From positions 1-64,000 of the forward strand of contig CAMDFR010000010.1 of assembly GCA_945897725.1 (NCBI GenBank): a DNA stretch of 64,000 nucleotides, read 5' to 3'. The position numbers were made by a program, and so were the translations under genes. Source of the DNA: Chitinophaga pinensis (lineage in GTDB: Bacteria; Bacteroidota; Bacteroidia; Chitinophagales; CAMDFR01). Below are positions 23,765 through 33,673 of this stretch, in pieces; the stretch's first letter is position 1, and each line of letters begins with the position of its first letter. Under the pieces are notes generated by a model, which was given only the letters and a program-made list of their open reading frames with translations, did not search any database and was not told the origin of the DNA.

Positions 23765-24328
23765 ATGGCAAGTACTGCAGACTTAAAAAAAGGAATATGT
23801 ATAGATCTGAATAATGAACTATGGCAAGTGGTGGATTTTCAGCACGTGAAACCGGGCAAAGGCAATGCCTTTGTAAGAACGAAACTTAAAAATTTAAAAA
23901 GTGGAAAGGTGGTTGAGAATACCTTTCAAAGTGGCCATAAAATAGATACGGCGAGAGTTGAACGTCGAAAATTTCAGTTTTTGTACTCTGATGAAACAGG
24001 ATATCATTTTATGAACAACGATGACTTTGAACAAGTGTCTTTAGATAAGGCGATGATTAATAACACAGAATTATTGAAAGAAGCTCAAGATGTTGAAATT
24101 TTGTTTCATGCGGAAACTGAAATGCCTCTCATATGTGAACTTCCTGTGAATGTAACTTTAGAGGTGACTTATGCAGAACCAGGGGTGAAGGGTGATACGG
24201 CCACCAATGTGACGAAGCAAGCGACACTTGAAACTGGTACTAAAATAAATGTGCCATTGTTTGTGAATGTTGGCGATAAAGTGAAAGTAGACACAGAAAC
24301 AAATCAATACGTAGAGCGCGTAAAATAA
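23765..24328 (+). CDS. efp: Translation elongation factor P
   Basis: Three-domain EF-P of 187 residues that relieves ribosome stalling at polyproline. The tip loop HVKPGKGNAFV carries the lysine (Lys32) modified in many bacteria. The C-terminal domain signature is in LETGTKINVPLFVNVGDKVKVDTE. It lies 59 bp after fabH and 64 bp before accB. Confidence 0.97.
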   Translation: MASTADLKKGICIDLNNELWQVVDFQHVKPGKGNAFVRTKLKNLKSGKVVENTFQSGHKIDTARVERRKFQFLYSDETGYHFMNNDDFEQVSLDKAMINNTELLKEAQDVEILFHAETEMPLICELPVNVTLEVTYAEPGVKGDTATNVTKQATLETGTKINVPLFVNVGDKVKVDTETNQYVERVK

Positions 24329-24392
24329 CAATTATTAGCAGCGCTTTTTCGAGATAAAACAATTTATATTTAACCAATAAAAAATAAATAAG

Positions 24393-24896
24393 ATGGATTT
24401 CAAACAAATTCAAGAGCTGATCAGAATCGTTAGTAAATCAGATTTGGCAGAGGTGAAATTAGAACAAGATAATTTTAAAATTACGATTAAAAACAAGGTC
24501 AATGAGGTAGTGACGATGATGCCACAAACATACATTCCACAAGCTGTTCCAATGCAACAATTGCCTGCCGCAACTCCCACGGCAAGTTCTAGTGCGAATG
24601 CGCCTTCCACGACTGATAATAACACCGCGGCAAGCAATGATGAACCAAAAGGAAATTATGTTGAATTCAAATCACCCATGATTGGTACTTTTTATCGCAA
24701 GGCAGGTCCGGATAAAGAAGTTTTTGTGAAAGTGGGCGACGAGATCAAAACGGGTCAAGTGCTTTGTGTGGTAGAAGCCATGAAATTATTTAATGAAATT
24801 GAATTTGAAGGCGCAGGAAAAATCGTTAAAATATTAGTGGAAGATGCTTCTCCTGTAGAGTATGATCAACCTTTATTCTTGATTGAAATGAAATAA
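24393..24896 (+). CDS. accB: Biotin carboxyl carrier protein of acetyl-CoA carboxylase
   Basis: Carries biotin between the biotin carboxylase and the carboxyltransferase. The N-terminal helical segment (about 1-35) is followed by an Ala/Pro/Ser-rich linker and a biotinyl domain with CVVEAMKLFNEIE, whose lysine is biotinylated. A thumb-like stretch (GPDKEVFVKVGDEI) is present. It lies 72 bp upstream of accC. Confidence 0.96.
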   Translation: MDFKQIQELIRIVSKSDLAEVKLEQDNFKITIKNKVNEVVTMMPQTYIPQAVPMQQLPAATPTASSSANAPSTTDNNTAASNDEPKGNYVEFKSPMIGTFYRKAGPDKEVFVKVGDEIKTGQVLCVVEAMKLFNEIEFEGAGKIVKILVEDASPVEYDQPLFLIEMK

Positions 24897-24968
24897 GGAT
24901 TGTGAAATAATTGATTGATGTTTGAACATTTAATTTGGTTCAAGCATCTTAATGTTAACTTAATAATT

Positions 24969-26324
24969 ATGTTTAAAAAAATATTAATTGCAAATAGAGG
25001 AGAAATTTCACTTCGTATTATTCGTACTTGTAAAGAGATGGGAATAAAAACAGTGGCAGTTTATTCCACAGCAGATAGGGATAGTTTACATGTTAGATTT
25101 GCCGATGAGGCTGTTTGTATAGGACCACCGAAGAGTGTAGATTCTTATTTGAATATTCCTAATATATTGGCAGCTGCAGAGATTACCAATGCGGACGCTA
25201 TTCATCCTGGATATGGTTTTTTGAGTGAGAATGCAAAGTTTGCAGAGATTTGTGAAAAACACAATATTACATTTATCGGACCTACTGCCGATCAGATAAG
25301 ACTCATGGGAGATAAGGTAACAGCCAAAGACACCATGAAAAGGGCGGGTATTCCCGTGGTGCCAGGATCTGATGGTTTGATTGATGATATTGCTATAGCT
25401 AAAGTAAAAGCCAAAGAAGTTGGCTATCCTGTAATATTGAAAGCCACTGCGGGTGGAGGAGGAAAAGGCATGCGAGTGGTATGGGCGGAAGATGAAATCG
25501 AAAAAGCATTTGACACTGCCTCAATGGAAGCGGGAGCGGCATTTGGTAATGCGGGAATGTATATGGAAAAATTTGTGGAAGAACCGCGTCACATAGAGAT
25601 ACAAGTAGCAGCAGATAAATATGGCAAGGCTACTCACTTATCAGAAAGAGATTGTTCCATTCAACGTCGCCATCAGAAATTAGTAGAGGAATGTCCTTCT
25701 CCATTTATGACTGAAGCGCTAAGAGAAGAAATGGGTAATGCAGCTATCAAAGCAGCAGAATTTATTAAATACCAAGGATTAGGTACCATAGAATTTCTTG
25801 TTGATAAAAATAGGAATTTTTATTTTATGGAGATGAATACTAGAATTCAGGTAGAGCATCCAGTAACGGAAGAAGTAATGGATTATGATTTGGTAAAAGA
25901 GCAAATCAAATTGGCTTGGGGCGAACCTATTTCAGGTAAAGTATATTATCCACGAATGATGCATGCGATTGAATGCAGAATAAATGCAGAAGATCCAAGA
26001 AAAAATTTCTCTCCTAGTCCAGGAAAAATTACTTCATTGCATACTTCAAAAGGTCAAGGTGTGAGAGTAGAAACGCATATCTATGCTGGCTACACAATTC
26101 CTCCTTACTATGATAGCATGATTGCAAAAGTGATTTGCAGGGCACAAACTCGAGCGGAAGCTATTTCAAAGATGGACAGAGCACTCAGAGAATTCATTAT
26201 TGAAGGGCCGAAGACCACTATCCCATTTCATTTATGGTTGATGCAAAATGAAGATTTTAAGGCAGGTAATTATACCACTAAATTTTTGGATGATATTGAT
26301 TTGTCATCTGTATTGCCGCAATAA
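24969..26324 (+). CDS. accC: Acetyl-CoA carboxylase, biotin carboxylase subunit
   Basis: ATP-grasp enzyme that carboxylates biotin with bicarbonate. It starts [20 protein letters not shown] and has the glycine-rich ATP loop [14 protein letters not shown], the [14 protein letters not shown] segment and the [15 protein letters not shown] active-site block. The ATG at 24969 is chosen because the protein normally begins here. The length of 451 residues is usual. Bicarbonate is also what the SulP/CA/Dab operon near 43-49 kb would supply. A terminator follows. Confidence 0.97.
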   Translation: MFKKILIANRGEISLRIIRTCKEMGIKTVAVYSTADRDSLHVRFADEAVCIGPPKSVDSYLNIPNILAAAEITNADAIHPGYGFLSENAKFAEICEKHNITFIGPTADQIRLMGDKVTAKDTMKRAGIPVVPGSDGLIDDIAIAKVKAKEVGYPVILKATAGGGGKGMRVVWAEDEIEKAFDTASMEAGAAFGNAGMYMEKFVEEPRHIEIQVAADKYGKATHLSERDCSIQRRHQKLVEECPSPFMTEALREEMGNAAIKAAEFIKYQGLGTIEFLVDKNRNFYFMEMNTRIQVEHPVTEEVMDYDLVKEQIKLAWGEPISGKVYYPRMMHAIECRINAEDPRKNFSPSPGKITSLHTSKGQGVRVETHIYAGYTIPPYYDSMIAKVICRAQTRAEAISKMDRALREFIIEGPKTTIPFHLWLMQNEDFKAGNYTTKFLDDIDLSSVLPQ

Positions 26325-26342
26325 CATTGCACAGCTGCACAT

Positions 26343-26374
26343 AAAAAAAACCATCCGCATCGGATGGTTTTTTT
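26343..26374. terminator. Bidirectional terminator after accC
   Basis: Stem CCATCCG/CGGATGG with a 3-base loop, flanked by A-run and T-run, which extends the stem and works in both directions: accC from the left and the small minus-strand gene from the right. Confidence 0.9.
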
Positions 26375-26416
26375 ATTGGTTGAATAGTTGTTTTATTGAC
26401 TTAAATCCGTTGAAGG

Positions 26417-26587
26417 TTAGCTTCCTCTTTGAGCTCCTCTAGAACGATTGGCTGCGGAATTACCTCCGGTAGTTTGTGACTTACCAGCTGTCTTTGTATT
26501 GCTCGACATATTGAACTTACTACCTGATGCTGCTGCACCTTTCTTTTTGTCTTTGTCGTCTTTCTTGTTTTTGTCGCCTAATGCCAT
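26417..26587 (-). CDS. Small lysine-rich hypothetical protein, 56 residues
   Basis: A short frame beginning MALGDKNKKDDKDKKKG and ending NRSRGAQRGS. It is highly charged at the N-terminus and rich in Gly, Ser, Asn and Thr after that, so probably disordered, and may bind nucleic acid. A TATATTTG box on the same strand (about 26667-26674) fits a promoter about 80 bp upstream, and the terminator at 26343 is correctly placed behind it. These signals, plus isolation in its own interval, support a real gene. The family is not recognised. Confidence 0.65.
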   Translation of the reverse strand: MALGDKNKKDDKDKKKGAAASGSKFNMSSNTKTAGKSQTTGGNSAANRSRGAQRGS

Positions 26588-26710
26588 GATACTTATTTTT
26601 AGTGGTGATATAATAATTATTTGTTTTTATTACACTGCCTGTGATAGGGAGTGTCTATTAATCATTCAAATATAATTTTAAATTTTTAATAAAAAAAACT
26701 TGCCATACAT

Positions 26711-28372
26711 TTATTTTAGTCTTTCATTTAAATCCAAGCCATGATTTCTTGCGGTATCTTTTGCAATATCATAACCAGCATCAGCATGTCTTATGACCCC
26801 CATTGCTGGATCATTATGAAGCACTCGTTTTAATCTTCTCTCTGCATCATCGCTACCATCTGCAACGATGACCATGCCTGCATGTAAGGAATATCCCATT
26901 CCAACGCCGCCACCGTGATGAAAACTCACCCAGCTTGCGCCTCCAGCGGTATTAATCAAGGCATTTAATATTGGCCAATCCGCCACGGCATCTGAGCCAT
27001 CTAACATTGCTTCTGTTTCTCTATTGGGAGAAGCCACCGATCCAGTATCTAAATGATCACGACCAATTACAAGAGGCGCTTTTACTTTGCCTTCTTTAAC
27101 TAGTTGATTGAAAGCAACACCAGCCTTTTCTCTTGCGCCCATCTCTAACCAACAAATGCGTGCTGGCAATCCTTGAAAAGCAATTTTTTCCTTTGCCATG
27201 TTCAACCATCTAATTAAACCTTCATTTTCAGGGAATAGTTCCTTTAGTTTTTCGTCACAAACAGCAATGTCTTGCTCATCACCACTAAGTGCCACAAAAC
27301 GGAAGGGTCCACTTCCTTTACAAAACAATGGTCGTATGTATGCTGGTACGAATCCAGGAAAGTTAAACGCATTTTTAACATGACGTTTATCTTTTGCTTG
27401 TCCTCTTAAGTTATTGCCATAATCAAAAGTGATGGCACCGCGTTTTTGTAATTCAAGCATCTGTTCCACATGCTTAGCCATGGTATCCCAGCTCTTGTTT
27501 CGATAGGTTTCAGGATCTGAAACTCGAAGAGCATTTGCTTCCTCAACACTCAATCCTTCTGGAAAATAGCCGATTAATTCGTCATGAGCTGATGTTTGAT
27601 CTGTTAAAGTATCAGGCGTAATATTTCGATCAATCATCCGTTGTAATAAATCAACCACATTACAAACCACCCCAATCGATACCACCTCATTGTTCTTTGC
27701 TGCTTCAACCGCCATGTCAATGGCTTGATCTATATCAGTGGTCATCTTATCAATATACTTTGTATCAATTCTTTTTTGAATGCGCCATGCCTCCATTTCT
27801 GCAGCCAAACAAACGCCTTCATTCATCGTAATCGCTAGGGGTTGAGCACCTCCCATTCCTCCAAGACCTGCAGTTACATTCAGTTTCCCCTTTAGAGAAC
27901 CATTATAGTGTTTTGTTGCAAGAGACAGATACGTTTCATAGGTACCTTGTACAATTCCTTGAGAACCTATATAGATCCATGAGCCTGCGGTCATCTGACC
28001 ATACATCATCAGTCCTTTTTTTTCTAATTCGTCAAAATGATCCCAATTAGCCCAGTTGCCAACAAGATTCGAATTAGCGATAATCACTCTTGGGGCATCC
28101 TTATGTGTTCTAAGTATGCCTACAGGCTTGCCACTCTGCACTAGAAGGGTTTCCTCTTCACTAATGTCCTTAAGCGCTTTTACAATCAGTTCAAAGCTAT
28201 CCCAATTTCTTGCCGCTTTTCCTCTGCCTCCATACACAATTAAATCTTCGGGACGCTCGGCCACATCTGGGTCAAGATTGTTATACAACATACGCAATGC
28301 TGCTTCTTGTACCCAACCTTTGCAACTCATTTCTGTTCCTCGTGCTGCTCGTATATTTTTTTTATCAATCAT
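26711..28372 (-). CDS. hutU: Urocanate hydratase
   Basis: Second enzyme of histidine degradation, converting urocanate to imidazolonepropionate with NAD+ as a tightly bound cofactor. Recognisable features are [45 protein letters not shown] and the [11 protein letters not shown] segment near the C-terminus. Length of 553 residues is normal. An in-frame ATG at 28384 is also possible. A TATTTTTG box at 28399-28406 stands right upstream. hutH, hutI and hutG are not in the window, so the pathway is dispersed or incomplete. Confidence 0.95.
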   Translation of the reverse strand: MIDKKNIRAARGTEMSCKGWVQEAALRMLYNNLDPDVAERPEDLIVYGGRGKAARNWDSFELIVKALKDISEEETLLVQSGKPVGILRTHKDAPRVIIANSNLVGNWANWDHFDELEKKGLMMYGQMTAGSWIYIGSQGIVQGTYETYLSLATKHYNGSLKGKLNVTAGLGGMGGAQPLAITMNEGVCLAAEMEAWRIQKRIDTKYIDKMTTDIDQAIDMAVEAAKNNEVVSIGVVCNVVDLLQRMIDRNITPDTLTDQTSAHDELIGYFPEGLSVEEANALRVSDPETYRNKSWDTMAKHVEQMLELQKRGAITFDYGNNLRGQAKDKRHVKNAFNFPGFVPAYIRPLFCKGSGPFRFVALSGDEQDIAVCDEKLKELFPENEGLIRWLNMAKEKIAFQGLPARICWLEMGAREKAGVAFNQLVKEGKVKAPLVIGRDHLDTGSVASPNRETEAMLDGSDAVADWPILNALINTAGGASWVSFHHGGGVGMGYSLHAGMVIVADGSDDAERRLKRVLHNDPAMGVIRHADAGYDIAKDTARNHGLDLNERLK

Positions 28373-28398
28373 ACTAATAAACATTTACTTTTAGAACG

Positions 28399-28406
28399 CA
28401 AAAATA
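28399..28406 (-). promoter_or_regulatory. -7 box of hutU
   Basis: Reads TATTTTTG on the minus strand; the start site would be near 28392. No -33 element was established. Confidence 0.5.
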
Positions 28407-28452
28407 TCCTATTCTAAGCTAATTAATCAATATTAAACTGACACCATGTATG

Positions 28453-31400
28453 ATGTTCAAAAAAATAAACACTTGTCTCTTTATTTTGTTTTCGATTTCA
28501 TCCTTTTTGTGGGCTCAAACAAATAAAGTATCGGCTCCAGTGGATGCTCAAAAGGCGATAAGTGAAGGTATTAAGCTTCATGATCATGAGCACTTCGAAG
28601 AGGCCATTCTTAGATATGATTCAGTAAACAAGAATGATGATTACTACTATACTGCGCAAATAGAAAAAGCCAATAGCTTATACGAATTGAAAAAGTATGA
28701 CCAATGCTTGATCGTTTGTGAACCTATACTGAAGCAAAAAAATATGACGGATTTAGCCAACCTATACGTGATATATGGCAATGCTTTAGATGAATTAAAT
28801 AGAGATGAAGAGGCTTTGGAAGTTTTTAATGAAGGCATCAAAAAGTATCCACTCAACTATTTACTTCCTTTTAATAAGGGCATTGTTTTGAAGAAACAAA
28901 AGAATAGTCAAGAAGCACTTAAATGCTTTGAGCAGGCTATTTTAAACAACCCTTATCATTATAGTTCGCATCTTCAACTTGGTATCATAGCCAGCGAAGA
29001 GGGTAAGATAACAGAAGCAATGTTTTCTTTTATGACTTGTCTTTTATTAAAACCTAAAGCAAAAAAGTCATTGGAAGTGCTTGGATTTATGGATCAGTTG
29101 GTGTCAAAAAAATATGAAGAGAAAGACAGTAAAATTACATTCTCAGCACAAGGAGATGACTTTAGCGAAATAGAGGCATTGCTGAGAGCTCAGGTAGCTT
29201 TGAATCCTAAATACAAGGCAACTTCTGCCCTCATTTATCCCGTTATCAAACAAGCACATCTTTTATTGTCCCAGTTGGAAAAGCATACAGGTACTTCAGG
29301 TTTTTATGAACGAAATTATTTGCCATTTTTTAAGGGTATCTATGCTTCTAATAATTTTGAAGGCTTTAGCTATTTCATCATGTTGTCGACAGACAATCCA
29401 AAAGTGATTCCAATTCTTAAAAAAAATGAATCAAAAATCAAGAAGTTTCAATTATGGGGAGAAATCAATTTTGTGCCCAATTTCTGCAAACGAGAAATCG
29501 AACGTGGTGGTCACAAGATCAATACATTTTATGTTTACGATAACAAAAATAATCTCTATCTCATAGGGAATATGGTTGATAATAAAATCGATGGAATAAC
29601 CGAAATGTATAACGAAAATGGCTATATGGCTGCCTTTGGGAATGCAAGTATGGGTAAAATGGAAGGCTTATGGAAATACTATGATGAGAATGGAAACTTA
29701 AGGTCAGAAATCAAATACATGGACGATAAACTGAATGGACTTACCACAAGCTATTATCAAGATGGCGTGGTGGAGTCTGTCCGCAATTACAAAATGGATA
29801 GTCTAGATGGAAAGTCAATCTTTTATTTCCCCAATGGAAATATGAGTTACAGTATTGATTACGCCAATAATAAAAAGAATGGATTTTTTGGTCGTTATTA
29901 TCCAAATGGTAAACGCAGATTTGAATGTCGTTACACCAATAATGATATGGAAGGTATCTATATTGAATATTATAGAAACGGTGACACACAAACCGTTATT
30001 CAAATGTCAAAAGGAATTAAAAATGGAATGGCCACTTATTATCATCCTAATGCTATTATACAAAGCCGAGAAGTGTATAAGGATGGCAAGCTCAATGGTC
30101 CCTACAATTCATATTACGAAGACGGTAAAAAGAAAGCGGAAGGGAAGTATCTAGATGATGAAATAGTTGGGACCTACATGGAGTATTATGATGATGGAAC
30201 GTTGGCATCGGAATATAAATACGATGAAGAAGGAAATTTGAATGGAACGATTAAAAACTATACCACAGAGGGATGGCTAGAAAGTGAAATTACTTATCAA
30301 AGAGGTAAAATGAGTTATCTAAAATATTTCGATAAAAGTGGAAACATTTATTATGAGGTGAAGGTGAAAGACAATGTAGAAATTGAGTTGCATCGATCCG
30401 ATAAAAGCATTTATGCTAAAGGGAAATTTGTTACTAATGAAAGAGATGGAAAATGGGTTTTTTATAATAGATTTGAGAGCATTGTGTCAACCTATATCTA
30501 CAATCACGGTGTATTGAATGGACCCTCTCAATCTTTTTATGCTAATGGTATTTTAAAGCAGCAATCGAGTTATAAAAATGGTGAGGAAGAAGGTTTGTAT
30601 CAAAACTGGTATGACAATGGTCAGCTTATGAAAGAAGGTTGGATGGAAGCTGGGGATGCTGTTGGGCAATGGTATGAGTATGCCATTGATGGTACACTCA
30701 GTCTAAGTTATTATAAAGAAGAAGGAGCATTAAAAGGACAGTACGAGACCTACGATGTTTTAGGAAAGCTGAAAGATATTTATATGTATAAGGACGAATT
30801 CGAAGATTTTTATGCACGATATGATACTTCTGGAAATGAAACCTATCGGTATGTGTATGGCAAAGGTACTTCAGAAAAAACGGTCTTCATACCTGGAAGC
30901 AAGACTGAGAGTGTCTACCAGTTAAAAGACAGACTTTGTGAAGGTGCCGCTTATGTCATACACGAAAATGGAGTCAAGGCTTTTGAAGGTCAGTACAGTG
31001 ATGATCAAAAAAATGGCACCTTTGTCTGGAGAAATACCAGAGATAGCATTTCCAATATCGAACATTTCGAAGATGGTAAACTTGAAGGCATCACAAAAAT
31101 ATATGGACTCAATGGGTCATTGCGCAAGACCTATCAATATACCCATGGCGATTTGAATGGTATCTATACCAACTATTACTTGAATGGCGCCAAGATGTAC
31201 GAAATGAATTATAAAGATGATATGGAACAAGGCAATCAAAAATTCTTTGGCATCAATGGAGAACTATTCTTAGTGCTGATGTATGACAAAGGTGATTTAA
31301 TAGCATGGGTAAGAAATAGCAAGCAAGGCACTTTGACAGATACACTTAGAGTGACTGGTGCCAAACAAACTATTGAAGCAAATTATAAAAATGGAACATT

Positions 31401-31743
31401 AGCTTTTAAAGATGAGCTTGAATTTGGTATGGAGAATGGCACCTATATGGTTTATCAAAATGATGGTAAAGTGGTCTATCAATCTAAAGTTAAAAATGAT
31501 AAATTGGAGGGAGAGCGAACAATAAGTTATCCGAATGGAAAGTTATATTCAAGAGAATTTTTTATTCACGGTGATTTGGAAGGAGAATGCAATTATTATT
31601 GGGAGAATGGTAATTTGATGGTGACATCAAATTACAAGCGAGATGAATTACATGGAACAACTAAGCTATACGATATCAATGGAAAACTTAAAGAAACAAG
31701 AATGTATTATGATGATGAACTTATTTCAATCAAAAAAAATTAA
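28453..31743 (+). CDS. Exported TPR and MORN-repeat protein
   Basis: A 1,096-residue protein with a signal peptide (about 1-22, ending LWAQ). Residues about 30-220 are TPR-like helical repeats (for example NPYHYSSHLQLGIIASEEGKITEAM). From about 350 to the end run many MORN/YwqK-type repeats of roughly 22-24 residues with the pattern Y-NG-...-G-Y-NGK. Such repeats form long beta-solenoids. Proteins of this type are sometimes auto-annotated as antitoxins, for which there is no support here. It heads a run with two DUF3857 proteins and overlaps the first by 29 bp if that starts at 31715. Likely periplasmic or surface scaffold; function unknown. Confidence 0.85.
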   Translation: MFKKINTCLFILFSISSFLWAQTNKVSAPVDAQKAISEGIKLHDHEHFEEAILRYDSVNKNDDYYYTAQIEKANSLYELKKYDQCLIVCEPILKQKNMTDLANLYVIYGNALDELNRDEEALEVFNEGIKKYPLNYLLPFNKGIVLKKQKNSQEALKCFEQAILNNPYHYSSHLQLGIIASEEGKITEAMFSFMTCLLLKPKAKKSLEVLGFMDQLVSKKYEEKDSKITFSAQGDDFSEIEALLRAQVALNPKYKATSALIYPVIKQAHLLLSQLEKHTGTSGFYERNYLPFFKGIYASNNFEGFSYFIMLSTDNPKVIPILKKNESKIKKFQLWGEINFVPNFCKREIERGGHKINTFYVYDNKNNLYLIGNMVDNKIDGITEMYNENGYMAAFGNASMGKMEGLWKYYDENGNLRSEIKYMDDKLNGLTTSYYQDGVVESVRNYKMDSLDGKSIFYFPNGNMSYSIDYANNKKNGFFGRYYPNGKRRFECRYTNNDMEGIYIEYYRNGDTQTVIQMSKGIKNGMATYYHPNAIIQSREVYKDGKLNGPYNSYYEDGKKKAEGKYLDDEIVGTYMEYYDDGTLASEYKYDEEGNLNGTIKNYTTEGWLESEITYQRGKMSYLKYFDKSGNIYYEVKVKDNVEIELHRSDKSIYAKGKFVTNERDGKWVFYNRFESIVSTYIYNHGVLNGPSQSFYANGILKQQSSYKNGEEEGLYQNWYDNGQLMKEGWMEAGDAVGQWYEYAIDGTLSLSYYKEEGALKGQYETYDVLGKLKDIYMYKDEFEDFYARYDTSGNETYRYVYGKGTSEKTVFIPGSKTESVYQLKDRLCEGAAYVIHENGVKAFEGQYSDDQKNGTFVWRNTRDSISNIEHFEDGKLEGITKIYGLNGSLRKTYQYTHGDLNGIYTNYYLNGAKMYEMNYKDDMEQGNQKFFGINGELFLVLMYDKGDLIAWVRNSKQGTLTDTLRVTGAKQTIEANYKNGTLAFKDELEFGMENGTYMVYQNDGKVVYQSKVKNDKLEGERTISYPNGKLYSREFFIHGDLEGECNYYWENGNLMVTSNYKRDELHGTTKLYDINGKLKETRMYYDDELISIKKN

Positions 31744-33667
31744 GGTGAATTATTTTCTTATACTAACGATATTGCTCTCTTCTTTTTCAATCTATGCTCA
31801 AGTGCCAAAGGATGAATTGTTGTTAAATCAGTTGCGTTATCCAAATGAATATTATTTATACTCGACTAGAAATAAGGTGTATCAAATTAATATAGTGAAC
31901 GGGGCTTTGAAAATCACCGCTCAAACAGAAGAAGCATTGATGATTTTAAAAGAGCTAGCCACTAGGAGTACTGAAGAAACCGTAGAGTATACGCCTTTGT
32001 TTGCCTTATCAAATCTAGAGGCATATACCTTGGTGCCGGCTGGAAATAAATATAAAAAAGTAAGTATTGGCGAGGTGAAGGACAGGCATAAGTTTGATCG
32101 GTCCATTTTTCATGACGATATCAATGAAAAGGTATTTGATTACAAAGAATTGCAAGTAGGTGCTAAAAGATATTTGAAATATACCACCACTTATCTAGAT
32201 CCTAAAATGCTAAATGGCTATTTTTTTGGATATAATGTACCAACAGATCATGTCTTTTTTCAGGTAGAAGTGGATAATGCGGTAGAGCTTGGTTATAAGG
32301 AATTTAATACAGAAAACTGCCCCATTAAATTGAATATCGAAAAGCAAAAGACGAAGACAATCTATACTTGGACTTGCGATACCATGCCAAAGACAACTTT
32401 TTTTGACAATAGTCCTTCTTTTAGAAGCATTATCCCACACATCGAAATTTTTATAAAAAAATATACTGTCGATGGTAAAGAGGTTCGAATGTTAGAAAAT
32501 GTAGAAGATTTGCATCGTTATTATGCTGCCTTCCTAAAAGATTTGAATGTAGAAATTTCTCCAGCCTTAAAAGCATTAACAGACTCATTAGTGGCAGGTA
32601 AGTCGGACGAAATTGAGCGACTGAAATCTATTTTCTATTGGGTAAAAGGGAATATCAAGTATATCGCATTCGAAGATGGTTATGGTGGCTATATTCCACG
32701 ACAAGCTTCTGATGTATGTGACAAAAAGTATGGAGATTGTAAGGATATGTCTAGTATTACGCATGCTATGTTGCAATATGCGGGGATTCAAAATGCCTAT
32801 CTCACATGGATTGGAACACGCGATATTCCTTATACTTATGAAGCGTTGCCAACAGGTGCTGTCGACAATCACATGATCGTTACCTATAAGACCAAGGATA
32901 GCACTTATTTTTTAGATGCCACGAGCGAACATACGCCTTTTGGCTATCCCACAGAATTTATTCAAGGAAAGGAAGCCATGCTGCATATTGATTCTACCCA
33001 TTTCGAAATTGTGAAGGTGCCAGAAATACCCGCATCAAAAAATGTATATGAGGATTCTGTCTATCTGGTATTGAAACGTGATACCATCGTTGGAGAAGGA
33101 TTGGCAACCATCACCGGATATGTCAGAAATTATTATTTAGACATCAATTATGATTTAACTGGCGACGAAAAATTAAAAGCAGTAAAGTCCTTTCTAGAAA
33201 AAGGGAATAATAAATTTTATCTCGACCACTTTACAGAGTTCAATAAAACGGATAGGGATAAAGCATTAGGAATTCAGTATTCCTTTTTACTCAACAATTA
33301 TTCTATTCAATCAGGGAATGATCAATTCATCAATCTATTTCTAGAAAAACCTATGATGGGCTCTAAGATTGATAATGTTAGAAAGGCAGATATTGAATAC
33401 GACTATAAGGATATTTATAGATATACCGTGGTACTCGAAATTCCCGAAGGCTATAAAGCTAAGTATATTGCTCCGCCTTCTAATTTGAAAAATGATTCCT
33501 ATTCATTTTCTTCTGAATTCAGAGTATTCAACAATACCATTATACTGAAGTATGAGATTCAGGTCAATACACTGCTTCTAAAGCAAAGTCAGTTCGAAGA
33601 CTATAATAACCTATTCGCATTTCTGAAAAAACAATATTCCGAAAATATTTCTATTACCAAAAAGTAA
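31715..33667 (+). CDS. DUF3857/transglutaminase-like exported protein
   Basis: A signal peptide (MNLFQSKKIKVNYFLILT, ending SIYAQ) is followed by a DUF3857-like beta region and a transglutaminase-like domain. The papain-like triad is visible: Cys in KKYGDCKDMSS, His in VDNHMIVTY, and Asp in YFLDATSEH. The rest is beta-rich. It could be a protease, amidase or cross-linker in the periplasm. The ATG at 31715 gives a signal peptide with a basic n-region; a GTG at 31745 would lack it. The following gene, 3-6 bp on, encodes a related protein without the catalytic residues. Confidence 0.85.
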   Translation: MNLFQSKKIKVNYFLILTILLSSFSIYAQVPKDELLLNQLRYPNEYYLYSTRNKVYQINIVNGALKITAQTEEALMILKELATRSTEETVEYTPLFALSNLEAYTLVPAGNKYKKVSIGEVKDRHKFDRSIFHDDINEKVFDYKELQVGAKRYLKYTTTYLDPKMLNGYFFGYNVPTDHVFFQVEVDNAVELGYKEFNTENCPIKLNIEKQKTKTIYTWTCDTMPKTTFFDNSPSFRSIIPHIEIFIKKYTVDGKEVRMLENVEDLHRYYAAFLKDLNVEISPALKALTDSLVAGKSDEIERLKSIFYWVKGNIKYIAFEDGYGGYIPRQASDVCDKKYGDCKDMSSITHAMLQYAGIQNAYLTWIGTRDIPYTYEALPTGAVDNHMIVTYKTKDSTYFLDATSEHTPFGYPTEFIQGKEAMLHIDSTHFEIVKVPEIPASKNVYEDSVYLVLKRDTIVGEGLATITGYVRNYYLDINYDLTGDEKLKAVKSFLEKGNNKFYLDHFTEFNKTDRDKALGIQYSFLLNNYSIQSGNDQFINLFLEKPMMGSKIDNVRKADIEYDYKDIYRYTVVLEIPEGYKAKYIAPPSNLKNDSYSFSSEFRVFNNTIILKYEIQVNTLLLKQSQFEDYNNLFAFLKKQYSENISITKK

Positions 33668-33673
33668 CCTTTG

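Noticed and set aside
29600-31700. Possible DNA tandem repeat array
   Set aside because: The periodicity is in the protein (MORN units). Codons differ between units, so no nucleotide-level satellite was seen.
28453-31743. Antitoxin label for the MORN protein
   Set aside because: YwqK-type repeats are sometimes labelled antitoxin by automatic tools. The protein is exported, over a thousand residues long and has no toxin neighbour.
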